Positions 9,401 through 22,929 of a DNA stretch of 64,000 bases are shown here, one piece after another (the first letter of the stretch is position 1; the number at the start of each line of letters is the position of its first letter). A program made the position numbers and the translations under genes. A model generated the notes under the pieces. It did no database searches. It was not told the origin of the DNA and saw only the letters and a program-made list of their open reading frames with translations. The DNA is from Luzula sylvatica. Taxonomy: Eukaryota; Streptophyta; Magnoliopsida; Poales; Juncaceae. The DNA lies in assembly GCA_946800325.1 (NCBI GenBank), contig OX326959.1:38368908-38432907 (forward strand). Reading direction: 5' to 3'.

Positions 9401-11330
9401 ATTTTAGAGAACTATTTTGGTCTTTTTTAGAAAAAATGATAATTGATATTTTTGAAGGTGTTAGACTTCAGTTTTTGATTTTTTGTAAAAAATTGGAAAA
9501 ATTGAAATTTGTATGTGTTAGTCTTCAATCAAGGAATTTTTTGAGAAAATCATGAAAAATGAAGTATTTTGCTCATTTTAGAGAACTATTTTGGTCCTTT
9601 TTAGAAAAAATGATAATTGATATTTTTGAAGGTGTTAGACTTCAGTTTTTGATTTTTTGCAAAAAATAGGAAAAATAGAAATTTGTATGTGTTAGTCTTC
9701 AATCACGGAATTTTTTGAGAAAAACATGAAAAATGAAGTATTTTGCTCATTTTAGAGAACTATTTTGACCTTTTTTAGAAAAAATGATAATTGATATTTT
9801 TGAAGGTGTTAGACTTCAGTTTTTGATTTTATGCAAAAAATACGAAAAATAGAAATTTGTATGTGTTAGTCTTCAATCACGAAGTTTTTTGAGAAAAACA
9901 TGAAAAATGAAGTATTTTGCTCATTTTAGAGAACTATTTTGGTCTTTTTTAGAAAAAATTATAATTGATATTTTTGAAGGTGTTAGACTTCAGTTTTTGA
10001 TTTTATGCAAAAAATAGGAAAAATAGAAATTTGTATGTGTTAGTCTTCAATCACGAAGTTTTTTGTGAAAAACATTAAAAATGAAGTATTTTGCTCATTT
10101 TAGAGAACTATTTTGGACTCTTTTAGAAAAAATTATAATTGATATTTTTTAAGGTGTTAGACTTCAGTTTTTGATTTTTAGCAAAAAATAGGAAAAATTG
10201 AAATTTGTATGTGTTAGTCTTCAATCACGGAATTTTTTTAGAAAATTATGCAAAATGAAGTATTTTACTCATTTTAGAGAACTATTTTGGCCTTTTTTAG
10301 AAAAATGATAATTGATATTTTTGAAGGTGTTAGACTTCAGGTTTTGATTTTTTTCAAAAAATAGGAAAAATAGAAATTTGTATGTGTTAATCTTCAATCA
10401 CGGAATTTTTTGAGAAAATCAGGAAAAATGAAGTATTTTTCTCATTTTAGAGAACTATTTTGGTCCTTTTTAGAAAAAATGATAATTGATATTTTTGAAG
10501 GTGTTAGACTTCAGTTTTTGATTTTTTGCAAAAAATAGGAAAAATAGAAATTTGTATGTGTTAGTCTTCAATCACGAAGATTTTTGAGAAAAACATTAAA
10601 AATGAAGTATTTTGCTTATTTTAGAGAACTATTTTGGACTCTTTTAGAAAAAATTATAATTGATATTTTTTAAGGTGTTAGACTTCAGTTTTTGATTTTT
10701 TGCAAAAAAATGGAAAAATTGAAATTTGTATGTGTTAGTCTTCAATCACGGAATGTTTTGAGAAAATCATGAAAAATGAAGTATTTTGCTCATTTTAGAG
10801 AACTATTCTGGTATTTTTCAGAAAAAATGATAATTGATATTTTTTAAGGTGTTAGACTTCAGTTTTTTATTTTTTGCAAAAAATTGGAAAAATTGAAATT
10901 TGTATGTGTTAGTCTTCAATCACGGAATGTTTTGAGAAAATCATGAAAAATGAAGTATTTTGCTCATTTTAGAGAACTATTTTGGTATTTTTTAGAAAAA
11001 TGATAATTGATATTTTTGAAGGTGTTAGACTTCAGTTTTTTATTTTTTGCAAAAAATTGGAAAAATTGAAATTTGTATGTGTTAGTCTTCAATCACGGAA
11101 TGTTTTGAGAAAATCATGAAAAATGAAGTATTTTGCTCATTTTAGAGAACTATTTTGGTCTTTTTTAGAAAAATGATAATTGATATTTTTGAAGGTGTTA
11201 GACTTCAGTTTTTGATTTTTTGCAAAAAATTGGAAATATTGAAATTTGTATGTGTTAGTCTTCAATCACGGATTTTTTTGAGAAAATCATGAAAAATGAA
11301 GTATTTTGCTCATTTTAGAGAACTATTTTG
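3430..11330 (+). repeat. 25-monomer (4,344 bp) tandem duplication
   Basis: Rare variants recur at an exact offset of 4,344 bp. Examples are aaatatgaaa at 3,581 and 7,925, the gctcttttta monomer at 3,655 and 7,999, atgaaatattttgttc at 5,041 and 9,385, and the ttactcatttt monomer near 5,920 and 10,264. The match runs from about 3,430-6,960 to about 7,775-11,305. It stops where the 18-monomer duplication begins its second copy. Differences are sparse single bases, for example tgtaaaatg against tgcaaaatg. The interval 6,961-7,775 belongs to the first unit and carries markers such as ttttgtaggt (7,191). Confidence 0.8.
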
Positions 11331-14300
11331 GTCTTTTTTAGAAAATATGATAATTGATATTTTTGAAGGTGTTAGACTTCAGTTTTTGATTTTTTGTAAA
11401 AAATTGAAATTTGTATGTGTTAGTCTTCAATCACGGATTTTTTTGAGAAAATCATGAAAAAGGAAGTATTTTGCTCATTTTAGAGAACTATTTTGGTCTT
11501 TTTTAGAAAATATGATAATTGATATTTTTGAAGGTGTTAGACTTCAGTTTTTGATTTTATGCAAAAAATAGGAAAAATAGAAATTTGTATGTGTTAGTCT
11601 TCAATCCCGGAGTTTTTTGAGAAAAACATGAAAAATGAAGTATTTTGCTCATTTTAGAGAACTACTTTGGTCTTTTTTAGAAAAAATGATAATTGATATT
11701 TTTGAAGGTGTTAGACTTCAGTTTTTGATTTTTTGCAAAAAATAGGAAAAATAGAAATTTGTATGTGTTAGTCTTCAATCACGAAGTTTTTTGAGAAAAA
11801 CATTAAAAATGAAGTATTTTGCTTATTTTAGAGAACTATTTTGGACTCTTTGAGAAAAAATTATAATTGATATTTTTTAAGGAGTTAGACTTCAGTTTTT
11901 GATTTTTTGCAAAAAAATGGAAAAATTCAAATTTGTATGTGTTAGTCTTCAATCACGGAATTTTTTGAGAAAAACATGAAAAATGAAGTATTTTGCTCAT
12001 TTTAGAGAACTATTTTGGTCTTTTTGAGAAAAAATGATAATTGATATTTTTGAAGGTGTTAGGCTTCAGTTTTTTATTTTATGCAAAAAATAGGAAAAAT
12101 AGAAATTTGTATGTGTTAGTCTTCAATCACGGAATTTTTTGAGAAAATCATGAAAAATGAAGTATTTTGCTCATTTTAGAGAACTATTTTGGTCTTTTTC
12201 AGAAAAAATGATAATTGATATTTTTGAAGGTGTTAGGCTTCAGTTTTTTATTTTTTGCAAAAAATTGGAAAAATAGAAATTTGAATGTGTTAGTCTTCAA
12301 TCACGGAATTTTTTGAGAAAAACATGAAAAATGAAGTATTTTGCTCATTTTAGAGAACTATTTTGGTCTTTTTCAGAAAAAATGATAATTGATATTTTTG
12401 AAGGTGTTAGATTTCAGTTTTTTATTTTTTGCAAAAAATTGGAAAAATTGAAATTTGTATGTGTTAGTCTTCAATCACGGAATTTTTAGAGAAAATCATG
12501 AAAAATGAAATATTTTGTTCATTTTAGAGAACTATTTTGGTCTTTTTTAGAAAAAATGATAATTGATATTTTTGAAGGTGTTAGACTTCAGTTTTTGATT
12601 TTTTGTAAAAAATTGGAAAAATTGAAATTTGTATGTGTTAGTCTTCAATCAAGGAATTTTTTGAGAAAATCATGAAAAATGAAGTATTTTGCTCATTTTA
12701 GAGAACTATTTTGGTCCTTTTTAGAAAAAATGATAATTGATATTTTTGAAGGTGTTAGACTTCAGTTTTTGATTTTTTGCAAAAAATAGGAAAAATAGAA
12801 ATTTGTATGTGTTAGTCTTCAATCACGGAATTTTTTGAGAAAAACATGAAAAATGAAGTATTTTGCTCATTTTAGAGAACTATTTTGACCTTTTTTAGAA
12901 AAAATGATAATTGATATTTTTGAAGGTGTTAGACTTCAGTTTTTGATTTTATGCAAAAAATACGAAAAATAGAAATTTGTATGTGTTAGTCTTCAATCAC
13001 GAAGTTTTTTGAGAAAAACATGAAAAATGAAGTATTTTGCTCATTTTAGAGAACTATTTTGGTCTTTTTTAGAAAAAATTATAATTGATATTTTTGAAGG
13101 TGTTAGACTTCAGTTTTTTATTTTATGCAAAAAATAGGAAAAATAGAAATTTGTATGTGTTAGTCTTCAATCACGAAGTTTTTTGTGAAAAACATTAAAA
13201 ATGAAGTATTTTGCTCATTTTAGAGAACTATTTTGGACTCTTTTAGAAAAAATTATAATTGATATTTTTTAAGGTGTTAGACTTCAGTTTTTGATTTTTA
13301 GCAAAAAATAGGAAAAATTGAAATTTGTATGTGTTAGTCTTCAATCACGGAATTTTTTTAGAAAATTATGCAAAATGAAGTATTTTACTCATTTTAGAGA
13401 ACTATTTTGGCCTTTTTTAGAAAAATGATAATTGATATTTTTGAAGGTGTTAGACTTCAGGTTTTGATTTTTTGCAAAAAATAGGAAAAATAGAAATTTG
13501 TATGTGTTAATCTTCAATCACGGAATTTTTTGAGAAAATCAGGAAAAATGAAGTATTTTTCTCATTTTAGAGAACTATTTTGGTCTTTTTTAGAAAAAAT
13601 GATAATTGATATTTTTGAAGGTGTTAGACTTCAGTTTTTGATTTTTTGCAAAAAATAGGAAAAATAGAAATTTGTATGTGTTAGTCTTCAATCACGAAGA
13701 TTTTTGAGAAAAACATTAAAAATGAAGTATTTTGCTTATTTTAGAGAACTATTTTGGACTCTTTTAGAAAAAATTATAATTGATATTTTTTAAGGTGTTA
13801 GACTTCAGTTTTTGATTTTTTGCAAAAAAATGGAAAAATTGAAATTTGTATGTGTTAGTCTTCAATCACGGAATGTTTTGAGAAAATCATGAAAAATGAA
13901 GTATTTTGCTCATTTTAGAGAACTATTCTGGTATTTTTCAGAAAAAATGATAATTGATATTTTTTAAGGTGTTAGACTTCAGTTTTTTATTTTTTGCAAA
14001 AAATTGGAAAAATTGAAATTTGTATGTGTTAGTCTTCAATCACGGAATGTTTTGAGAAAATCATGAAAAATGAAGTATTTTGCTCATTTTAGAGAACTAT
14101 TTTGGTATTTTTTAGAAAAATGATAATTGATATTTTTGAAGGTGTTAGACTTCAGTTTTTTATTTTTTGCAAAAAATTGGAAAAATTGAAATTTGTATGT
14201 GTTAGTCTTCAATCACGGAATGTTTTGAGAAAATCATGAAAAATGAAGTATTTTGCTCATTTTAGAGAACTATTTTGGTCTTTTTTAGAAAAATGATAAT

Positions 14301-14450
14301 TGATATTTTTGAAGGTGTTAGACTTCAGTTTTTGATTTTTTGCAAAAAATTGGAAATATTGAAATTTGTATGTGTTAGTCTTCAATCACGGATTTTTTTG
14401 AGAAAATCATGAAAAATGAAGTATTTTGCTCATTTTAGAGAACTATTTTG
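8280..14450 (+). repeat. 18-monomer (3,120 bp) near-identical tandem duplication
   Basis: The sequence from about 8,280 to 11,400 recurs at an offset of exactly 3,120 bp to about 14,450. Whole 60-base stretches are identical, for example 8,341 and 11,461. I noticed only a few single-base differences: a g/t change near 9,997 against 13,117, a t/g change near 10,353 against 13,473, and a c/t change near 10,466 against 13,586. The join near 11,380-11,410 contains a shortened monomer (ttttttgtaaaaaattgaaattt, ~9 bp missing beside an A run). After 14,450 the sequence continues as the original did after ~6,990 (combined offset 7,464), so the second copy kept the ancestral right flank. Confidence 0.88.
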
Positions 14451-17376
14451 GCCTTTTTTAGAAAAAATGATAATTGATATTTTTGAAGGTGTTAGACTTC
14501 AGTTTTTGATTTTATGCAAAAAATAGGAAAAATAGAAATTTGTATGTGTTAGTCTTCAATCCCGGAGTTTTTTGAGAAAAACATGAAAAATGAAGTATTT
14601 TGCCCATTTTAGAGAACTATTTTGGTCTTTTTTAGAAAAAATGATAATTGATATTTTTGTAGGTGTTAGACTTCAGTTTTTGATTTTTTGCAAAATAGGA
14701 AAAATAGAAATTTGTATGTGTTAGTCTTCAATCACGAAGTTTTTTGTGAAAAACATTAAAAATGAAGTATTTTGCTCATTTTAGAGAACTATTTTGGACT
14801 CTTTTAGAAAAAATGATAATTGATATTTTTGAAGGTGTTAGACTTCAGTTTTTGATTTTTAGCAAAAAATAGGAAAAATTGAAATTTGTATGTGTTAGTC
14901 TTCAATCACGGAGTTTTTTGAGAAAAACATGAAAAATGAAGTATTTTGCTCATTTTGGAGAACTATTTTGGACCCTTTTAGAAAAAATGATAATTGATAT
15001 TTTTTAAGGTGTAAGACTTCAGTTTTTGATTTTTTGCAAAAAAATGGAAAAATTGAAATTTGTATGTGTTAGTCTTCAATTACGGAATTTTTTGAGAAAA
15101 ACATGAAAAATGAAGTATTTTGCTCATTTTAGAGAACTATTTTGACCTTTTTTAGAAAAAATGATAATTGATATTTTTGAAGGTGTTAGACTTCAGTTTT
15201 TGATTTTATGCAAAAAATACGAAAAATAGAAATTTGTATGTGTTAGTCTTCAATCACGAAGTTTTTTGAGAAAAACATGAAAAATAAAGTATTTTGCTCA
15301 TTTTAGAGAACTATTTTGGTCTTTTTTAGAAAAAATGATAATTGATATTTTTGAAGGTGTTAGACTTCAGTTTTTGATTTTATGCAAAAAATAGGAAAAA
15401 TAGAAATTTGTATGTGTTAGTCTTCAATCACGAAGTTTTTTGTGAAAAACATTAAAAATGAAGTATTTTGCTCATTTTAGAGAACTATTTTGGACTCTTT
15501 TAGAAAAAATTATAATTGATATTTTTTAAGGTGTTAGACTTCAGTTTTTGATTTTTAGCAAAAAATAGGAAAAATTGAAATTTGTATGTGTTAGTCTTCA
15601 ATCACGGAATTTTTTTAGAAAATTATGTAAAATGAAGTATTTTACTCATTTTAGAGAACTATTTTGGCCTTTTTTAGAAAAATGATAATTGATATTTTTG
15701 AAGGTGTTAGACTTCAGGTTTTGATTTTTTGCAAAAAATAGGAAAAATAGAAATTTGTATGTGTTAATCTTCAATCACGGAATTTTTTGAGAAAATCAGT
15801 AAAAATGAAGTATTTTTCTCATTTTAGAGAACTATTTTGGTCTTTTTTAGAAAAAATGATAATTGATATTTTTGAAGGTGTTAGACTTCAGTTTTTGATT
15901 TTTTGCAAAAAATAGGAAAAATAGAAATTTGTATGTGTTAGTCTTCAATCACGAAGATTTTTGAGAAAAACATTAAAAATGAAGTATTTTGCTTATTTTA
16001 GAGAACTATTTTGGACTCTTTTAGAAAAAATTATAATTGATATTTTTTAAGGTGTTAGACTTCAGTTTTTGATTTTTTGCAAAAAAATGGAAAAATTGAA
16101 ATTTGTATGTGTTAGTCTTCAATCACGGAATGTTTTGAGAAAATCATGAAAAATGAAGTATTTTGCTCATTTTAGAGAACTATTTTGGTATTTTTCAGAA
16201 AAAATGATAATTGATATTTTTTAAGGTGTTAGACTTCAGTTTTTTATTTTTTGCAAAAAATTGGAAAAATTGAAATTTGTATGTGTTAGTCTTCAATCAC
16301 GGAATGTTTTGAGAAAATCATGAAAAATGAAGTATTTTGCTCATTTTAGAGAACTATTTTGGTATTTTTTAGAAAAATGATAATTGATATTTTTGAAGGT
16401 GTTAGACTTCAGTTTTTTATTTTTTGCAAAAAATTGGAAAAATTGAAATTTGTATGTGTTAGTCTTCAATCACGGAATGTTTTGAGAAAATCATGAAAAA
16501 TGAAGTATTTTGCTCATTTTAGAGAACTATTTTGGTCTTTTTTAGAAAAATGATAATTGATATTTTTGAAGGTGTTAGACTTCAGTTTTTGATTTTTTGC
16601 AAAAAATTGGAAATATTGAAATTTGTATGTGTTAGTCTTCAATCACGGATTTTTTTGAGAAAATCATGAAAAATGAAGTATTTTGCTCATTTTAGAGAAC
16701 TATTTTGGCCTTTTTTAGAAAAAATGATAATTGATATTTTTGAAGGTGTTAGACTTCAGTTTTTGATTTTATGCAAAAAATAGGAAAAATAGAAATTTGT
16801 ATGTGTTAGTCTTCAACCCCGGAGTTTTTTGAGAAAAACATGAAAAATGAAGTATTTTGCCCATTTTAGAGAACTATTTTGGTCTTTTTTAGAAAAAATG
16901 ATAATTGATATTTTTGTAGGTGTTAGACTTCAGTTTTTGATTTTTTGCAAAATAGGAAAAATAGAAATTTGTATGTGTTAGTCTTCAATCACGAAGTTTT
17001 TTGTGAAAAACATTAAAAATGAAGTATTTTGCTCATTTTAGAGAACTATTTTGGACTCTTTTAGAAAAAATGATAATTGATATTTTTGAAGGTGTTAGAC
17101 TTCAGTTTTTGATTTTTAGCAAAAAATAGGAAAAATTGAAATTTGTATGTGTTAGTCTTCAATCACGGAGTTTTTTGAGAAAAACATGAAAAATGAAGTA
17201 TTTTGCTCATTTTGGAGAACTATTTTGGACCCTTTTAGAAAAAATGATAATTGATATTTTTTAAGGTGTAAGACTTCAGTTTTTGATTTTTTGCAAAAAA
17301 ATGGAAAAATTGAAATTTGTATGTGTTAGTCTTCAATTACGGAATTTTTTGAGAAAAACATGAAAAATGAAGTATT
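12863..17376 (+). repeat. 13-monomer (2,257 bp) tandem duplication
   Basis: Two units of about 2,257 bp join near 15,120. Shared markers are the gaactattttgacc monomer, the ttttgtaggt monomer (14,655 and 16,912), and the pair with ggaccc and gtaagacttc (15,011 and 17,268) followed by caattacgg. The second unit has some states closer to 5.4-7.2 kb (attatgtaaa at 5,901 and 15,622, against attatgcaaa at ~13,366). The source therefore may have been a related older copy, or variants were exchanged. Confidence 0.75.
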
Positions 17377-20300
17377 TTGCCCATTTTAGAGAACTATTTT
17401 GGTCTTTTTTAGAAAAAATGATAATTGATATTTTTGAAGGTGTTAGACTTCAGTTTTTTATTTTTTGCAAAATAGGAAAAATAGAAATTTGTATGTGTTA
17501 GTCTTCAATCACGAAGTTTTTTGTGAAAAACATTAAATCTGAAGTATTTTGCTCATTTTAGAGAACTATTTTGGACTCTTTTAGAAAAAATTATAATTGA
17601 TATTTTTTAAGGTGTTAGACTTCAGTTTTTGATTTTTAGCAAAAAATAGGAAAAATTGAAATTTGTATGTGTTAGTCTTCAATCACGGAATTTTTTTAGA
17701 AAATTATGAAAAATGAAGTATTTTTCTCATTTTAGAGAACTATTTTGGCCTTTTTTAGAAAAATGATAATTGATATTTTTGAAGGTGTTAGACTTCAGGT
17801 TTTGATTTTTTGCAAAAAATTGGAAAAATTGAAATTTGTATGTGTTAGTCTTCAATCACGGAATTTTTTGAGAAAATCAGGAAAAATGAAGTATTTTTCT
17901 CATTTTAGAGAACTATTTTGGTCTTTTTTAGAAAAAATGATAATTGATATTTTTGAAGGTGTTAGACTTCAGTTTTTGATTTTTTGCAAAAAATCGGAAA
18001 AATTGAAATTTGTATGTGTTAGTCTTCAATCACGGAGTTTTTTGAGAAAAAACATGAAAAATGAAGTATTTTGCTCATTTTGGAGAACTATTTTGGACCC
18101 TTTTAGAAAAAATGATAATTGATATTTTTTAAGGTGTAAGACTTCAGTTTTTGATTTTTTGCAAAAAAATGGAAAAATTGAAATTTGTATGTGTTAGTCT
18201 TCAATTACGGAATTTTTTGAGAAAAACATGAAAAATGAAGTATTTTGCTCATTTTAGAGAACTATTTTGGTCTTTTTCAGAAAAAATGATAATTGATATT
18301 TTTGAAGGTGTTAGGCTTCAGTTTTTTATTTTTTACAAAAAATTGGAAAAATTGAAATTTGAATGTGTTAGTCTTCAATCACGGAATTTTTTGAGAAAAA
18401 CATGAAAAATGAAGTATTTTTCTCATTTTAGAGAACTATTTTGGTCTTTTTCAGAAAAAATGATAATTGATATTTTTGAAGGTGTTAGACTTCAGTTTTT
18501 GATTTTATGCAAAAAATAGGATAAATAGAAATTTGTATGTGTTAGTCTTCAATCCCGGAGTTTTTTGAGAAAAACATGAAAAATGAAGTATTTTGCTCAT
18601 TTTAGAGAACTATTTTGGTCTTTTTTAGAAAAAATGATAATTGATATTTTTGAAGGTGTTAGACTTCAGATTTTGATTTTTTGCAAAAAATAGGAAAAAT
18701 AGAAATTTGTATGTGTTAGTCTTCAATCACGAAGTTTTTTGAGAAAAACATTAAAAATGAAGTATTTTGCTTATTTTAGAGAAGTATTTTGGACTCTTTT
18801 AGAAAAAATTATAATTGATATTTTTTAAGGTGTTAGACTTCAGTTTTTGATTTTTTGCAAAAAAATGGAAAAATTGAAATTTGTATGTGTTAGTCTTCAA
18901 TCACGGAATGTTTTGAGAAAATCATGAAAAATGAAGTATTTTGCTCATTTTAGAGAACTATTTTGGTATTTTTCAGAAAAAATGATAATTGATATTTTTG
19001 AAGGTGTTAGACTTCAGTTTTTTATTTTTTGCAAAAAATTGGAAAAATTGAAATTTGTATGTGTTAGTCTTCAATCACGGAATGTTTTGAGAAAATCATG
19101 AAAAATGAAGTATTTTGCTCATTTTAGAGAACTATTTTGGTATTTTTTAGAAAAATGATAATTGATATTTTTGAAGGTGTTAGATTTCAGTTTTTTATTT
19201 TTTGCAAAAAATTGGAAAAATTGAAATTTGTATGTGTTAGTCTTCAATCACGGAATGTTTTGAGAAAATCATGAAAAATGAAGTATTTTGCTCATTTTAG
19301 AGAACTATTTTGGTCTTTTTTAGAAAAATGATAATTGATATTTTTGAAGGTGTTAGACTTCAGTTTTTGATTTTTTGCAAAAAATTGGAAATATTGAAAT
19401 TTGTATGTGTTAGTCTTCAATCACGGATTTTTTTGAGAAAATCATGAAAAATGAAGTATTTTGCTCATTTTAGAGAACTATTTTGGCCTTTTTTAGAAAA
19501 AATGATAATTGATATTTTTGAAGGTGTTAGACTTCAGTTTTTGATTTTATGCAAAAAATAGGAAAAATAGAAATTTGTATGTGTTAGTCTTCAATCCCGG
19601 AGTTTTTTGAGAAAAACATGAAAAATTAAGTATTTTGCCCATTTTAGAGAACTATTTTGGTCTTTTTTAGAAAAAATGATAATTGATATTTTTGTAGGTG
19701 TTAGACTTCAGTTTTTTATTTTTTGCAAAATAGGAAAAATAGAAATTTGTATGTGTTAGTCTTCAATCACGAAGTTTTTTGTGAAAAACATTAAAAATGA
19801 AGTATTTTGCTCATTTTAGAGAACTATTATGGACTCTTTTAGAAAAAATTATAATTGATATTTTTTAAGGTGTTAGACTTCAGTTTTTGATTTTTAGCAA
19901 AAAATAGGAAAAATTGAAATTTGTATGTGTTAGTCTTCAATCACGGAGTTTTTTGAGAAAAACATGAAAAATGAAGTATTTTGCTCATTTTGGAGAACTA
20001 TTTTGGACCCTTTTAGAAAAAATGATAATTGATATTTTTTAAGGTGTAAGACTTCAGTTTTTGATTTTTTGCAAAAAAATGGAAAAATTGAAATTTGTAT
20101 GTGTTAGTCTTCAATTACGGAATTTTTTGAGAAAAACATGAAAAACGAAGTATTTTGCCCATTTTAGAGAACTATTTTGGTCTTTTTTAGAAAAAATGAT
20201 AATTGATATTTTTGAAGGTGTTAGACTTCAGTTTTTTATTTTTTGCAAAATAGGAAAAATAGAAATTTGTATGTGTTAGTCTTCAATCACGAAGTTTTTT

Positions 20301-21060
20301 GTGAAAAACATTAAAAATGAAGTATTTTGCTCATTTTAGAGAACTATTTTGGACTCTTTTAGAAAAAATTATAATTGATATTTTTTAAGGTGTTAGACTT
20401 CAGTTTTTGATTTTTAGCAAAAAATAGGAAAAATTGAAATTTGTATGTGTTAGTCTTCAATCACGGAATTTTTTTAGAAAATTATGAAAAATGAAGTATT
20501 TTGCTCATTTTAGAGAACTATTTTGGCCTTTTTTAGAAAAATGATAATTGATATTTTTGAAGGTGTTAGACTTCAGGTTTTGATTTTTTGCAAAAAATTG
20601 GAAAAATTGAAATTTGTATGTGTTAGTCTTCAATCACGGAATTTTTTGAGAAAATCAGGAAAAATGAAGTATTTTTCTCATTTTAGAGAACTATTTTGGT
20701 CTTTTTTAGAAAAAATGATAATTGATATTTTTGAAGGTGTTAGACTTCAGTTTTTGATTTTTTGCAAAAAATCGGAAAAATTGAAATTTGTATGTGTTAG
20801 TCTTCAATCACGGAGTTTTTTGAGAAAAAACATGAAAAATGAAGTATTTTGCTCATTTTGGAGAACTATTTTGGACCCTTTTAGAAAAAATGATAATTGA
20901 TATTTTTTAAGGTGTAAGACTTCAGTTTTTGATTTTTTGCAAAAAAATGGAAAAATTGAAATTTGTATGTGTTAGTCTTCAATTACGGAATTTTTTGAGA
21001 AAAACATGAAAAATGAAGTATTTTGCTCATTTTAGAGAACTATTTTGGTCTTTTTCAGAA
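15860..21060 (+). repeat. 16-monomer (2,778 bp) tandem duplication
   Basis: An offset of 2,778 bp links 15.9-18.28 kb with 18.64-21.06 kb. Markers are ttttgtaggt (16,912 and 19,690), gtaagact (17,268 and 20,046; 18,136 and 20,914), and two identical 125-codon open stretches (17,745 and 20,523). The match ends in sub-unit A near 21,060, where the second copy shows a rare ttttcgaagg and switches to another monomer class. The stretch 18,280-18,640 is satellite of the same family, completing the first unit. Confidence 0.8.
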
Positions 21061-21380
21061 AAAATGATAATTGATATTTTCGAAGGTGTTAGACTTCAGT
21101 TTTTGATTTTATGCAAAAAATAGGATAAATAGAAATTTGTATGTGTTAGTCTTCAATCCCGGAGTTTTTTGAGAAAAACATGAAAAATGAAGTATTTTGC
21201 TCATTTTAGAGAACTATTTTGGTCTTTTTCAGAAAAAATGATAATTGATATTTTTGAAGGTGTTAGACTTCAGTTTTTGATTTTATGCAAAAAATAGGAT
21301 AAATAGAAATTTGTATGTGTTAGTCTTCAATCCCGGAGTTTTTTGAGAAAAACATGAAAAATGAAGTATTTTGCTCATTT
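21060..21380 (+). repeat. Local single-monomer duplication (tcccggag / ggataaat class)
   Basis: Two adjacent monomers share the tcag junction, ttttatgcaaaaaa, ataggataaatag and tcccggag, with the second ~174 bp after the first. The only difference I noticed is ttttcgaagg in the first against tttttgaagg in the second. This looks like a recent one-unit duplication at the edge of the 16-monomer block. Confidence 0.65.
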
Positions 21381-22929
21381 TAGAGAACTATTTTGGTCTT
21401 TTTTAGAAAAAATGATAATTGATATTTTTGAAGGTGTTAGACTTCAGTTTTTGATTTTTTGCAAAAAATAGGAAAAATAGAAATTTGTATGTGTTAGTCT
21501 TCAATCACGAAGTTTTTTGAGAAAAACATTAAAAATGAAGTATTTTGCTTATTTTAGAGAACTATTTTGGACTCTTTTAGAAAAAATTATAATTGATATT
21601 TTTTAAGGTGTCAGACTTCAGTTTTTGATTTTTTGCAAAAAAATGGAAAAATTCAAATTTGTATGTGTTAGTCGTCAATCACGGAATTTTTTGGGAAAAA
21701 CATGAAAAATGAAGTATTTTGCTCATTTTAGAGAACTATTTTGGTATTTTTCAGAAAAAATGATAATTGATATTTTTGAAGGTGTTAGACTTCAGTTTTT
21801 TATTTTTTGCAAAAAATTGGAAAAATTGAAATTTGTATGTGTTAGTCTTCAATCGCGGAATGTTTTGAGAAAATCATGAAAAATGAAGTATTTTGCTCAT
21901 TTTAGAGAACTATTTTGGTCTTCTTTAGAAAAATGATAATTGATATTTTTGAAGGTGTTAGACTTCAGTTTTTGATTTTTTGCAAAAAATTGGAAAAATT
22001 GAAATTTGTATGTGTTAGTCTTCAATCACGGATTTTTTTAAGAAAATCATGGAAAATGAAGTATTTTGCTCATTTTAGAGAACTATTTTGGTCTTTTTTA
22101 GAAAAAATGATAATTGATATTTTTGAAGGTGTTAGACTTCAGTTTTTGATTTTTTGCAAAAAATAGGATAAATAGAAATTTGTATGTGTTAGTCTTCAAT
22201 CCCGGAGTTTTTTGAGAAAAACATGAAAAATGAAGTATTTTGCTCATTTTAGAGAACTATTTTGGTCTTTTTTAGAAAAAATGATAATTGATATTTTTGA
22301 AGGTGTTAGACTTCAGTTTTTGATTTTTTGCAAAAAATAGGAAAAATAGAAATTTGTATGTGTTAGTCTTCAATCACGAAGTTTTTTGAGAAAAACATTA
22401 AAAATGAAGTATTTTGCTTATTTTAGAGAACTATTTTGGACTCTTTTAGAAAAAATTATAATTGATATTTTTTAAGGTGTTAGACTTCAGTTTTTGATTT
22501 TTTGCAAAAAAATGGAAAAATTTAAATTTGTATGTGTTAGTCGTCAATCACGGAATTTTTTGGGAAAAACATGAAAAATGAAGTATTTTGCTCATTTTAG
22601 AGAACTATTTTGGTATTTTTCAGAAAAAATGATAATTGATATTTTTGAAGGTGTTAGACTTCAGTTTTTTATTTTTTGCAAAAAATTGGAAAAATTGAAA
22701 TTTGTATGTGTTAGTCTTCAATCACGGAATGTTTTGAGTAAATCATGAAAAATGAAGTATTTTGCTCATTTTAGAGAACTATTTTGGTCTTTTTTAGAAA
22801 AATGATAATTGATATTTTTGAAGGTGTTAGACTTCAGTTTTTGATTTTTTGCAAAAAATTGGAAATATTGAAATTTGTATGTGTTAGTCTTCAATCACGG
22901 ATTTTTTTGAGAAAATCATGAAAAACGAA
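21293..22929 (+). repeat. 5-monomer (869 bp) repeat, about two copies
   Basis: The order ggataaat / tcccggag, tcacgaag, ggactc with tttttaagg, gtcgtcaatcacgg with tttttggg, and ggtatttttcag recurs at an offset of 869 bp; gtcgtc is at 21,671 and 22,540. The first unit has an extra monomer with cttctttag at about 21,920. The second unit loses the match where it enters the 7-monomer HOR at 22,930. Confidence 0.68.
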
